A stretch of DNA of 7,282 bases from a bacterium (GTDB lineage Bacteria > Patescibacteriota > Patescibacteriia > UBA2591 > DAOWAM01), in NCBI GenBank assembly GCA_030634585.1, contig DAOWAM010000025.1, positions 1 through 7,282 of the forward strand, read 5' to 3'. The notes under the pieces were generated by a model. The model searched no databases. It saw only the letters and a list, made by a program, of their open reading frames with translations, and was not told the DNA's origin. Of this stretch, positions 1 to 5,604 are shown piece by piece; within the stretch, counting starts at the first letter, position 1, and each line of letters opens with the position of its first letter. The translations under genes were made by a program, and so were the position numbers.

Positions 1-480
1 AATAGCAAGATAATTATTGGGCAGTTGAAATCATTGGCGGCAAATCAACAAGTTAAAGAAATAGAGGTGTATTTAAACAGTTACGGAGGTAATGCTATCG
101 GTGGATTAGCTATTAGTAAAGTAATGTACGAAATTGACAAACCAATTATTGTATATGCTCGAATGGCTGCCTCATCGGCTAGCTTGATCTTATCGGCTGG
201 TACACCCGGGAAAAGATTCATTTCCAAGAATGGATTAGTGTTTATGCATCGACTATCTCCTAATCTTGATAAATTCAAAGATTCCCAGGAGCTCATTAAG
301 GGATATTATCGAATGCAAGATTTTTTTGCTCAAAGAGGGTACCTTACTCAACAGTATATTCGACAATACGTTCTTTATTGCCATCAGACATCAAAACGAA
401 TCAAGCGAGACATGAAAAAAGAAGCTTTTTTTAATGCTGAACAAGCAATTGCCTATGGTTTCGCTGATCACATTTTCTAA
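1..480 (+). CDS. clpP: ClpP-type serine protease, 3' part (N-terminus outside window)
   Basis: This is the C-terminal part of a ClpP-family peptidase, normally the barrel-forming proteolytic subunit of an ATP-dependent protease. The frame is open to the left edge. The residues encoded before the TTG at 25 (NSKIIIGQ) align without gaps to the ClpP segment before the oxyanion glycines, so the TTG is internal and the real start lies upstream. Counting that TTG codon as residue 1, NSYGG (18-22) matches the family NSPGG, MAASSAS (47-53) holds the nucleophile Ser50, and FMHR (73-76) holds His75. The third catalytic position, Asp in E. coli (ERDRF), aligns with Glu133 in KKEAF. The terminal FFNAEQAIAYGFADHIF is typical ClpP. 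The Pro-to-Tyr change and the Asp-to-Glu change mark it as divergent; a second ClpP paralogue elsewhere is possible. A terminator follows at once. Confidence 0.9.
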   Translation, partial: NSKIIIGQLKSLAANQQVKEIEVYLNSYGGNAIGGLAISKVMYEIDKPIIVYARMAASSASLILSAGTPGKRFISKNGLVFMHRLSPNLDKFKDSQELIKGYYRMQDFFAQRGYLTQQYIRQYVLYCHQTSKRIKRDMKKEAFFNAEQAIAYGFADHIF

Positions 481-483
481 AAC

Positions 484-524
484 AAGACCACTTTATTTTA
501 AAAACTAGAGTGGTCTTTTCTTTT
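484..524 (+). terminator. Rho-independent terminator of the clpP gene
   Basis: AAGACCACT (484-492) pairs with AGTGGTCTT (509-517) in a perfect 9-bp stem that can extend inward by three more pairs, one of them G-U. It is followed by TTTTCTTTT. It lies four bases after the clpP stop codon, so it ends that transcript and separates it from gatC. Confidence 0.88.
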
Positions 525-549
525 ACACATTTTTTTCTTAATGTTAAAC

Positions 550-555
550 TATAAT
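550..555 (+). promoter_or_regulatory. Possible -10 box for gatC-gatA-lgt
   Basis: A consensus TATAAT lies in the 156-base gap between the clpP terminator and gatC. No convincing -35 box is seen 16-18 bases upstream, where the sequence is only a T-rich run. A second weaker candidate, CATAAT, is at 569-574. The gap needs a promoter because a terminator precedes it, but this assignment rests on the hexamer alone. The region from 556 to 636 shows nothing else recognisable and no Shine-Dalgarno sequence before gatC. Confidence 0.35.
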
Positions 556-636
556 AGAAATATAGACGCATAATAGTTGATAAGAATATTTCCAATTTTT
601 ATTTTGGACTTTTCAATTTAACTCTTAAATTTTTGT

Positions 637-924
637 ATGTTGTCAGAAAAAGAAATTAATCATTTAACTAAATTGGCACGGATTGAATTAACCGCGGAAG
701 AAAAACGCCAGTTTAAAAAACAGATTCCCGAAATCTTGTCTTTTGTTTCGAAATTAAAAAAAGTAAATCTTATCCACAAAGATAATGTCGACAAGAATAC
801 GGATAATTATATTAAATTACTTCGTCCGGACGAGGTAATCAATTGTTCGCCGAAAATTATCGAATCAATGTTAAAACAAGCGCCATTACGACAAGGTAAT
901 TTTATTAAAATAAAAGATGACTAA
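637..924 (+). CDS. gatC: Asp-tRNA(Asn)/Glu-tRNA(Gln) amidotransferase subunit C
   Basis: GatC is the small subunit that wraps around and stabilises GatA-GatB in the cytoplasmic complex that amidates Glu-tRNA(Gln) or Asp-tRNA(Asn). The 95-residue length is normal. The family pattern is visible: an N-terminal helix with the HLTKLARIELTAEEK motif (9-23), then a helical ILSFVSKLKKV segment (32-42), LRPDEV (62-67), and a C-terminal segment ending QAPLRQGNFIKI. The ATG at 637 fits the usual N-terminus, although no purine-rich ribosome binding site precedes it; the 5' sequence is T-rich. The stop codon TAA is directly followed by the gatA ATG, which indicates translational coupling. Assignment is by sequence pattern and by its position before gatA. 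Confidence 0.93.
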   Translation: MLSEKEINHLTKLARIELTAEEKRQFKKQIPEILSFVSKLKKVNLIHKDNVDKNTDNYIKLLRPDEVINCSPKIIESMLKQAPLRQGNFIKIKDD

Positions 925-2376
925 ATGTCTATCTCTCTTGATCAACTAACAATTAAACAAGCGCATCAAGGATTGATTGATAAACAATTTTCAGCCGAGG
1001 AATTGAGTGAAACTTATTTTCAAAAAATTGAACAGCGTGATGTGCAAATTCACGCTTTTTTAAGTTTGCAAAAAAAGGAAGCGTTAGCGCAAGCGAGATT
1101 AATTGATCAACAAATTAAACAAAGGAAAGAAATTAATTTATTAGCCGGTATTCCATTGGCGATTAAAGATAACATTTTAGTTAAGCATACTTATACCACG
1201 GCCGGTTCGCAAATCTTAAAAAATTTTGTTGCTCCTGTGGACGCGACAGTAATCAGAAAATTAAAAGAGCAGGGCGTTATTTTAATTGGCAAGACAAATA
1301 TGGATGAATTTGCGATGGGTTCTTCTACGGAAAACTCTGCTTATGGTCCAACTCATAATCCGCATGATTTGACGCGAGTACCAGGTGGATCTTCTGGTGG
1401 CTCGGCGGCAGCGGTAGCGGGACGAATGTGCTTGGGAGCGCTAGGGTCAGATACTGGCGGATCAATTCGTCAACCAGCCAGTTTTTGTGGTGTAGTAGGT
1501 ATTAAACCAACTTATGGGCGAGTAAGTCGGTATGGTTTAATGGCAATGGCTTCTTCTTTAGATCAAATTGGCGTGTTAGCTAATAATGTTGATGATGCAG
1601 CGATTATTTTATCAGCGATTGCCGGAGCAGATAAATTAGACAATACTAGTCAACAACCTACTTTTGCCATTAATCCTAAAGTAAAAGACATTACGCATCA
1701 ATTAACAAACTTAACTATTGGTTTACCAAAAGAATGTTTTTCTGATCAATTGTCTAAGCCAATTAAGCAACAAATCAACCAAGTAGTAGAACAACTAGTA
1801 AAACAAGGCGCAAAAATTAAAGAAGTTAATTTATCTTCTTTGGAATATGCTCTACCTTGTTATTACATTATTATGCCAGCGGAAGTATCGGCCAATTTAT
1901 CTCGTTATGATGGTATTAGATATGGAAACTCGATAATGGAAAAAGCAAAAAACTTATCTGAAGTTTATTTTCGGACAAGAGGACAATATCTTGGATCAGA
2001 AGCAAAACGACGAATTATGCTAGGGGCATATATCCTTTCGGCTGGTTATTATGATGAATATTATCGACAAGCGCAACAAGCCTTGCAATCTATCAAACAA
2101 GATTTTGCCAATATATTTAAACAAGTTGATTATTTAATTACTCCGACAACGCCAACGACCGCTTTTCGTTTAGGAGATAAAATTGCTGATCCGTTAGCGA
2201 TGTATCTTTCTGATCTTTATACGGTTAGTGTTAATTTAACTGGTTTACCGGCAATTTCATTACCAATTGGTAATGAAGGGAAATTACCAATAGGGTTACA
2301 AATTATTGGTCGTCATTGGGAAGAAAATCAAATTTTACAATTAGGAAGAGTAATTGAAAAATTAAACAATGATTAA
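925..2376 (+). CDS. gatA: Asp-tRNA(Asn)/Glu-tRNA(Gln) amidotransferase subunit A
   Basis: GatA is the amidase-signature subunit that releases ammonia from glutamine and passes it to GatB, which amidates the mischarged tRNA. The complete Ser-cisSer-Lys triad is present: Lys81 in LAIKDN, Ser156 in PGGSSGGSAAA, and Ser180 in GSDTGGSIRQPA, two residues later than the numbering I recall for the S. aureus enzyme. The region KTNMDEFAMGSSTENS (123-138) and the block KPTYGRVSRYGL (194-205) are hallmark GatA sequence, as is ITPTTPTTAF near the C-terminus. The length of 483 residues is full. The ATG begins right after the gatC stop. The 3' end overlaps lgt by 8 bases. No gatB is present in the window; it must lie elsewhere if the enzyme is complete. 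Confidence 0.97.
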   Translation: MSISLDQLTIKQAHQGLIDKQFSAEELSETYFQKIEQRDVQIHAFLSLQKKEALAQARLIDQQIKQRKEINLLAGIPLAIKDNILVKHTYTTAGSQILKNFVAPVDATVIRKLKEQGVILIGKTNMDEFAMGSSTENSAYGPTHNPHDLTRVPGGSSGGSAAAVAGRMCLGALGSDTGGSIRQPASFCGVVGIKPTYGRVSRYGLMAMASSLDQIGVLANNVDDAAIILSAIAGADKLDNTSQQPTFAINPKVKDITHQLTNLTIGLPKECFSDQLSKPIKQQINQVVEQLVKQGAKIKEVNLSSLEYALPCYYIIMPAEVSANLSRYDGIRYGNSIMEKAKNLSEVYFRTRGQYLGSEAKRRIMLGAYILSAGYYDEYYRQAQQALQSIKQDFANIFKQVDYLITPTTPTTAFRLGDKIADPLAMYLSDLYTVSVNLTGLPAISLPIGNEGKLPIGLQIIGRHWEENQILQLGRVIEKLNND

Positions 2377-3184
2377 TTTTCTTCATAGTTTTCATCCGCA
2401 ATCCATTTTGTTAAAAATTGGACCGTTACATATATATTGGTACGGTCTATTTGTTAGTTTGGGAATGTTGTTAGGCATATTGGTTATTTTTAAATTAGCC
2501 AAACAGACAAAATGGAAACAAACGGAACTATTTAATTTATTTTTTTATTTAATTATAGTTGGCTTAGTTGGTGGGCGTTTATATGAAATAATGACGCATT
2601 TTTCTTGGTACTGGGAATATCCGCAAGAAATATTCAAAGTTTGGCATGGTGGAATGGGCATTTTTGGTGCTGTGATTGCCGGTTTATTATTTATTATTTT
2701 TTATTGTCGACGAAAAAAGATTTCTTTTTGGCTAACAACGGATTTATTAGCCATTGGTTTAATTTTAGGACAGGCGATTGGTCGTTGGGGAAATTATTTT
2801 AATCAAGAAATTTTTGGTTACCCAACTAATTTACCGTGGGGGATACCGATTAATTTAATAAATCGTCCAGTACAATATTTATCGGCTACTTATTTTCATC
2901 CAACCTTTCTCTATGAATCAATTTGGAGTTTATTGGTTTTTTTCTTTTTATTGTTAATTTGGCAACGACACCAAAAAGATAATAAAACAACAGGAGGAAT
3001 CATTTTTGCTTTTTATTTAATTTTGTATGGATTGGGTCGATTGATGATGGAGTTTATTCGAATCGATCAACAAACATTAGTGTTTGGTTTACGTAATTGC
3101 CAATTATTAGCGTTATTGGCAATTATTAGTGGTTTAATAATTATGTTTATTTGTCACCATTTAATTAATAAAAAGATTAATTAA
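2369..3184 (+). CDS. lgt: Prolipoprotein diacylglyceryl transferase
   Basis: Lgt transfers diacylglycerol from phosphatidylglycerol to the lipobox cysteine of prolipoproteins in the cytoplasmic membrane, the first step of lipoprotein maturation. The 271-residue protein is strongly hydrophobic, with several membrane segments (about 25-45, 56-70, 95-112, 125-138, 184-198, 210-223, 244-262). The conserved motifs are all visible: the HGGMG loop (93-97), the Lgt signature GRWGNYFNQEIFG (138-150) with Arg139, Asn142 and Glu147, HPTFLYES (177-184), and GRLMMEFIR (223-231) with Arg224, Glu228 and Arg231. The start ATG lies inside the end of gatA (overlap ATGATTAA), so translation is probably coupled; there is no Shine-Dalgarno sequence. 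It is the last gene of the gatC-gatA-lgt run. No classical terminator follows; the next sequence is a structured repeat region. Confidence 0.96.
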   Translation: MINFLHSFHPQSILLKIGPLHIYWYGLFVSLGMLLGILVIFKLAKQTKWKQTELFNLFFYLIIVGLVGGRLYEIMTHFSWYWEYPQEIFKVWHGGMGIFGAVIAGLLFIIFYCRRKKISFWLTTDLLAIGLILGQAIGRWGNYFNQEIFGYPTNLPWGIPINLINRPVQYLSATYFHPTFLYESIWSLLVFFFLLLIWQRHQKDNKTTGGIIFAFYLILYGLGRLMMEFIRIDQQTLVFGLRNCQLLALLAIISGLIIMFICHHLINKKIN

Positions 3185-3192
3185 CAACTCTC

Positions 3193-3232
3193 CTTCGCCC
3201 CCGCTTTCGCTGGAAGCTATGGAAGGGCAAAG
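3193..3232. repeat. GC-rich imperfect hairpin downstream of lgt
   Basis: CTTCGCCC (3193-3200) can pair with GGGCAAAG (3225-3232) with one mismatch, and GCTT/AAGC in the loop forms a smaller hairpin. The segment is far more GC-rich than its surroundings. There is no T-run, so it is not an ordinary terminator, though it could protect the 3' end of the lgt mRNA. A related string, GGCTTCGCCC, recurs in the hairpin insertion at 3347-3356. Function unknown. Confidence 0.45.
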
Positions 3233-3289
3233 AAACCACCGTCTTGTATTTTATCAACGTTGATATTTTGTAAGACGGTCAAAAATAGA
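3233..3289. repeat. Structured intergenic repeat, copy A (uninterrupted)
   Basis: This 57-base unit has an outer inverted repeat, ACCGTCTT (3238-3245) with AAGACGGT (3272-3279), enclosing a perfect 14-base palindrome, TATCAACGTTGATA (3252-3265). It is nearly identical to copy B 70 bases downstream: the first 39 bases differ at only two positions, and the final 18 bases are identical. Neither strand has a T-run after the stem, so a terminator role is unlikely. It could be a dispersed genomic repeat, a binding site for a dimeric protein, or a recombination site; the sequence does not decide between these. Confidence 0.8.
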
Positions 3290-3302
3290 GAAAATTGCTC
3301 TC

Positions 3303-3403
3303 AAACTACCGTCTTGTGTTTTATCAACGTTGATATTTTGTCTATAGGCTTCGCCCGGGATCCCGTCCCGAGAGGGATTAGGGATAAGACGGTCAAAAAT
3401 AGA
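3303..3403. repeat. Structured intergenic repeat, copy B (interrupted)
   Basis: This is the second copy of the unit at 3233-3289. It keeps the outer arms ACCGTCTT (3308-3315) and AAGACGGT (3386-3393) and the inner palindrome TATCAACGTTGATA (3322-3335). A GC-rich stretch of 44 bases (3342-3385) is present between palindrome and right arm, where copy A has nothing. The outer arms can still pair, so the extra sequence sits inside the loop. Confidence 0.8.
3342..3385. repeat. 44-base GC-rich hairpin inserted in repeat copy B
   Basis: By comparison with copy A this stretch is a clean insertion (the junction is ambiguous by one T). It folds on itself: ATCCC (3360-3364) pairs with GGGAT (3381-3385), and inside that TCCC (3366-3369) pairs with GGGA (3374-3377) around a GAGA tetraloop of the stable GNRA type. 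A CGGGATCCCG palindrome overlaps the left arm (3356-3365). Its composition contrasts with the AT-rich host DNA, and no coding capacity is seen. It may be a very small palindromic mobile unit. Confidence 0.6.
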
Positions 3404-3446
3404 TTAAACTACTCAACATAATTTTATTTTGTTTGCGGGGGGGCAA

Positions 3447-3490
3447 AAATCTTTAACCAAATCCAAAAAATCTTTAACTAAATCTTTGAC
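3447..3490 (+). repeat. Three degenerate 11-base direct repeats before tRNA-Asp
   Basis: AAATCTTTAAC occurs at 3447-3457 and 3468-3478, and AAATCTTTGAC at 3480-3490. The spacing is irregular (21 and 12 bases). The last copy contains TTGACT (3486-3491), which could serve as a -35 box for the tRNA, although only a poor -10 (TACTTT at 3509) lies at the right distance. The rest of the lgt-tRNA gap holds a short hairpin around a run of seven G (3432-3447) and a T-run (3497-3506); I see no gene there. Confidence 0.4.
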
Positions 3491-3529
3491 TAATTATTTT
3501 TTTTTTGCTACTTTTAGATTAGTTATTGG

Positions 3530-3606
3530 GGACCCGTGGTGTAGTCGGTTAACACATCTCCCTGTCACGGAGAAGATCGCGCGTTCGAGTCGCGTCGGGT
3601 CCGCCA
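3530..3606 (+). tRNA. tRNA-Asp (GUC)
   Basis: The full cloverleaf is visible. The acceptor stem GGACCCG (3530-3536) pairs with CGGGTCC (3596-3602). The D stem GTGT/ACAC (3539-3542/3552-3555) has a GG-containing loop. The anticodon stem TCTCC/GGAGA encloses loop CTGTCAC, placing anticodon GTC at 3564-3566. The T stem GCGCG/CGCGT has the canonical TTCGAGT loop. The discriminator G3603 is followed by a genomically encoded CCA (3604-3606). The GUC anticodon and G discriminator fit aspartate. It lies between the repeat region and the VanZ-like gene, and it may be transcribed together with the latter. Confidence 0.97.
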
Positions 3607-3670
3607 AAATTTCAAAGAAACTTAAGCGAACATATTCACTTTATATTTTAAATTTAAAGTTGTTATTTAA

Positions 3671-4075
3671 ATGATGAAAAAAGTTTGGACAATAATTAAA
3701 TTATGGCTACCAGTGATTGTTTGGTGTGGAGTGATTTTTTATTTTTCCAATACACCAGATTTAAAAAGTAATCTACCAGTTTGGTTAGATTTTATTTTTC
3801 GCAAAATTGCTCATATGGCTGAATTTATGGTGTTATTTTATTTGTTGGCGCGGGCAATGTGTTGGAAAAAGAAATTCTTATGGTTAGCGGTTATTTTATC
3901 TATTTTTTATGCTTGCACTGATGAATATCATCAACAATTTGTTTTGGGAAGACATTGCTCTATACGGGATGTATTGATTGATACGTTAGGCATTTTGATT
4001 GGTTACGAATTGTTAATTAGATATCGGCAGAAATTTTCTTTTGTTAAATTATTTAAGAAAACTCGCGAGTGTTAA
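3671..4075 (+). CDS. VanZ-family membrane protein
   Basis: A small integral membrane protein of the VanZ-like family (134 residues). About four membrane segments are apparent (roughly 8-26, 43-63, 68-84, 101-117). The family's polar signature within the membrane is present: RKIAHMAEF (44-52) with Lys45, His48 and Glu51, then TDEYHQQFVLGR (83-94) and the SIRDVLIDTLG block (97-107). VanZ itself gives low-level teicoplanin resistance in enterococci, but most family members, including this type, have no assigned function, so no resistance role should be read into it. The start may be the ATG at 3671 or the adjacent ATG at 3674; no Shine-Dalgarno sequence helps to choose. It follows tRNA-Asp by 64 bases. 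The last codons include a perfect 10-base palindrome, ACTCGCGAGT (4061-4070), with no obvious role. Confidence 0.88.
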   Translation: MMKKVWTIIKLWLPVIVWCGVIFYFSNTPDLKSNLPVWLDFIFRKIAHMAEFMVLFYLLARAMCWKKKFLWLAVILSIFYACTDEYHQQFVLGRHCSIRDVLIDTLGILIGYELLIRYRQKFSFVKLFKKTREC

Positions 4076-4079
4076 ATCT

Positions 4080-4107
4080 TTGAGTAGGCGAAAAAACAAA
4101 ATATAAA
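4080..4107 (+). promoter_or_regulatory. Likely promoter of the HPr gene
   Basis: TTGAGT (4080-4085) and TATAAA (4102-4107) are separated by 16 bases and match the sigma-70 consensus at 4/6 and 5/6. They lie just after the VanZ-like stop codon and 28 bases before the HPr start, which would give a short leader containing the ribosome binding site. Confidence 0.5.
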
Positions 4108-4120
4108 CAACAATAATATA

Positions 4121-4127
4121 AAGGAGG
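4121..4127 (+). promoter_or_regulatory. Strong Shine-Dalgarno site of the HPr gene
   Basis: AAGGAGG is a perfect anti-16S complement with 7 bases to the ATG at 4135, and it fixes the start. It stands out because the core genes in this window (gatC, lgt, infC, rpmI, rplT, smpB) have no such site. Confidence 0.85.
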
Positions 4128-4134
4128 ATTTATA

Positions 4135-4404
4135 ATGCTTAGAAAGAAAGTAAAAGTTAAGGTAGAGAATGGATTACATTTACGGGTAGCGAATCGATTT
4201 GTGCAAATAACTAATCAACATCCAGGAGAGGTTACCGTAATCAAAGGGGACGCCGTCGCTAATGGTAAATCAATTCTTAGTTTGGTTATTTTATGCGCGC
4301 AAAAAGGTGATACTTTAATTTTGGAAATTCACGGGAAAAACGAACAAGAAGAAAAAGCATTGTTAGACGAATTGGTGGCCGTACTTCATGGTAAAATCAG
4401 TTAA
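4135..4404 (+). CDS. ptsH: HPr-family phosphocarrier protein
   Basis: An 89-residue, full-length HPr domain. HPr accepts phosphate from PEP via Enzyme I on a histidine and passes it to sugar-specific EIIA proteins. Here the active-site motif reads GLHLRVA (13-19), with His15 and Arg17 at the canonical positions and Val in place of the usual Pro18. The regulatory-serine motif NGKSIL (43-48) is kept, with Ser46 exactly where HPr kinase acts in Firmicutes. The remaining sequence follows the HPr fold, with a KGDTLILEI strand and a C-terminal EEEKALLDELVAVL helix. No Enzyme I, EII or HPr kinase gene is nearby, so whether it serves sugar transport, regulation or something else cannot be told. It stands alone, with its own promoter, strong ribosome binding site and terminator. 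Confidence 0.92.
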   Translation: MLRKKVKVKVENGLHLRVANRFVQITNQHPGEVTVIKGDAVANGKSILSLVILCAQKGDTLILEIHGKNEQEEKALLDELVAVLHGKIS

Positions 4405-4421
4405 TCTGACATTAAAACTAA

Positions 4422-4451
4422 AAAACCTCGTTAATTTATTAACGAGGTTTT
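4422..4451. terminator. Bidirectional terminator between HPr and rplT
   Basis: AAAACCTCGTTAA (4422-4434) pairs with TTAACGAGGTTTT (4439-4451): a perfect 13-bp stem with a 4-base loop. On the plus strand the stem ends in four T, and on the minus strand in six T followed by AGTTTT, so it can end both the HPr transcript and the converging smpB-to-rplT transcript. Confidence 0.92.
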
Positions 4452-4474
4452 AAATTAAATTTATTTATTTTTGT

Positions 4475-4825
4475 TTATTTGACCTTAATTTTATTAACAA
4501 CCTTAGCAAAGATGCTTGGATTATTTTCAGCTAAATTAGCCAATATTTTTCTGTCCAAGATAATATTAGCCAATTTTAATTGATGAATAAATTTACTGTA
4601 AGAAAGTCCATGTTGACGAATTGTAGCATTAATCTTATTTAACCATAATTGACGCATTTCTCTTTTTTTTCTGCGTCGATCACGATAAGAATAAGCACCA
4701 GCTTTTGTTTGGGCTGTTTTTGCTAATCTAATCAGTTTTTTTCTTCCCCAACGATAACCTTTAACACTTTTTAATAAATTCCTTCTTTTTTTAGTGTGGA
4801 GTGTTCCTCTTTTAACACGGGTCAT
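4475..4825 (-). CDS. rplT: 50S ribosomal protein L20
   Basis: L20 is an early 23S rRNA-binding protein needed for 50S assembly. The 116-residue length is normal. The basic N-terminal extension (MTRVKRGTLHTKKRR) leads into the family signature around YRDRRRKKREMRQLWLNKINA (47-67), then GLSYSKFIHQLKLANIILDRKILANLA (73-99). It is the last gene of the minus-strand block, 25 bases after rpmI, and it ends just before the shared terminator. In several bacteria L20 represses its own operon through a structured leader; I see no such leader here, because the tmRNA lies directly upstream of infC. Confidence 0.97.
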   Translation of the reverse strand: MTRVKRGTLHTKKRRNLLKSVKGYRWGRKKLIRLAKTAQTKAGAYSYRDRRRKKREMRQLWLNKINATIRQHGLSYSKFIHQLKLANIILDRKILANLAENNPSIFAKVVNKIKVK

Positions 4826-4850
4826 AATAAATAAAAATTATAATAATTAA

Positions 4851-5048
4851 TTATGTATGTTGACGAACCAATTTAGATATTTTTTTTGGCGCAGTACGTC
4901 GTAATCGTTTATGTCGAGTTTGTTTTCCAGTAGCGCGAGCATTGAAATGACCTTGTCCGCAAGCTTGATGAGAAATTCTTTTTGACTTTCGGCTTTTAGA
5001 TTGCTTAAATCTTTTAGCGATAAGTTTTCTTGTTTTTAATTTAGGCAT
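4851..5048 (-). CDS. rpmI: 50S ribosomal protein L35
   Basis: L35 is a small, very basic 50S subunit protein (65 residues, normal length). The N-terminus MPKLKTRKLIAKRFKQSKSRK matches the family's opening (MPKMKT...AKRFK). The central GQGHFNARATGKQTRHKRLRR region differs from the E. coli and Bacillus proteins and resembles CPR-type L35. Conserved position between infC (12-base gap) and rplT (25-base gap) supports the call. The A/T-only sequence before the ATG contains no ribosome binding site, so it probably depends on translation of infC. Confidence 0.94.
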   Translation of the reverse strand: MPKLKTRKLIAKRFKQSKSRKSKRISHQACGQGHFNARATGKQTRHKRLRRTAPKKISKLVRQHT

Positions 5049-5060
5049 TTTAAATAAGAA

Positions 5061-5576
5061 TTATTTTTTATAAATTAATAAACTGAGTTGGTTGGACATT
5101 TTATTTTCCAATCGTTCTTTTTGAATAGGAATAGTTTGATTTACTACGTCGCTGAATCGTTCTAGCTTTTCTGTCATTAAATCTCGATGCGCTCTTTCTC
5201 GTCCACGTAAAATTGCTAATATTTTTATTTTATGTCCCTTTTGCAAGAATTTAATTGCTTGTTTAACTCGTAGATCAATGTCATGTTGACCAATACGCAG
5301 TGATAGACGAATTGTTTTTGTTTCTGTTTTTTTTTGTTTTGTTTTATTTGCTTGATTTTTTTTCTTAAGAGTGTATTTAAACTCGCCAAAGTTGAGGATT
5401 TTTACTACTGGTGGATTTGCTTTGGGAGAAATTTCGACTAAATCTAATCGTTTATCTTGCGCCATTTTTAGCGCTTGCGATAAATCAACATTTCCCTGCG
5501 TTTCCCCTTGTTCGTCAATTAAATGAACTAAGGGAGCAGTTATCTGATTATTAGTACGATAAAATTTTTTAGCGAT
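5061..5576 (-). CDS. infC: Translation initiation factor IF-3 (ATC start)
   Basis: IF3 binds the 30S subunit, prevents premature 50S joining and checks the start codon and initiator tRNA. The first ATG in frame (5463-5465) would give only 134 residues and delete most of the N-terminal domain. The frame continues upstream and encodes the missing part: KKFYRTNNQITAP, then VHLIDEQGETQG, up to LSQALKMAQDKR and LDLVEISP (44-51). No ATG, GTG or TTG lies between the in-frame stop at 5625-5627 and that ATG. The ATC at 5574-5576 gives 171 residues, a typical IF3 length, and AUU, AUC or AUA starts are an established feature of infC, where IF3 represses its own translation. The basic linker (about 68-87) and C-terminal domain with ILRGRERAH (122-130) are intact. 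The start lies 28 bases after the tmRNA 3' end; no Shine-Dalgarno sequence is visible. Confidence 0.9.
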   Translation of the reverse strand: MAKKFYRTNNQITAPLVHLIDEQGETQGNVDLSQALKMAQDKRLDLVEISPKANPPVVKILNFGEFKYTLKKKNQANKTKQKKTETKTIRLSLRIGQHDIDLRVKQAIKFLQKGHKIKILAILRGRERAHRDLMTEKLERFSDVVNQTIPIQKERLENKMSNQLSLLIYKK

Positions 5577-5604
5577 AAGATTATTTTTAAAAAATAAATG
5601 TTTT

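Noticed and set aside
25..27. TTG as the start codon of the clpP gene
   Set aside because: The eight codons before it align without gaps to ClpP, so the gene continues beyond the window edge.
81..296. Minus-strand frame inside clpP
   Set aside because: It lies wholly within the conserved catalytic region of ClpP on the other strand.
2605..2802. Second plus-strand frame inside lgt
   Set aside because: It is a shifted frame within the conserved core of Lgt, with no independent start signal.
3233..3403. CRISPR array
   Set aside because: Only two repeat copies, with internal palindromes, an insertion in one of them and no cas genes.
3432..3447. Hairpin TTTGC/GCAAA around a run of seven G
   Set aside because: Five base pairs around a G-run is weak, with no T-run or other context; it may be only a polymerase-slippage tract.
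3530..3606. tRNA-Asp as an integration site of a mobile island
   Set aside because: No integrase gene and no second copy of the tRNA 3' end occurs in the window.
3429..3674. An 81-codon open frame on the plus strand
   Set aside because: It runs through the whole of tRNA-Asp and begins in low-complexity repeats (KSLTKSKKSLTKSLT); no ribosome binding site or family resemblance.
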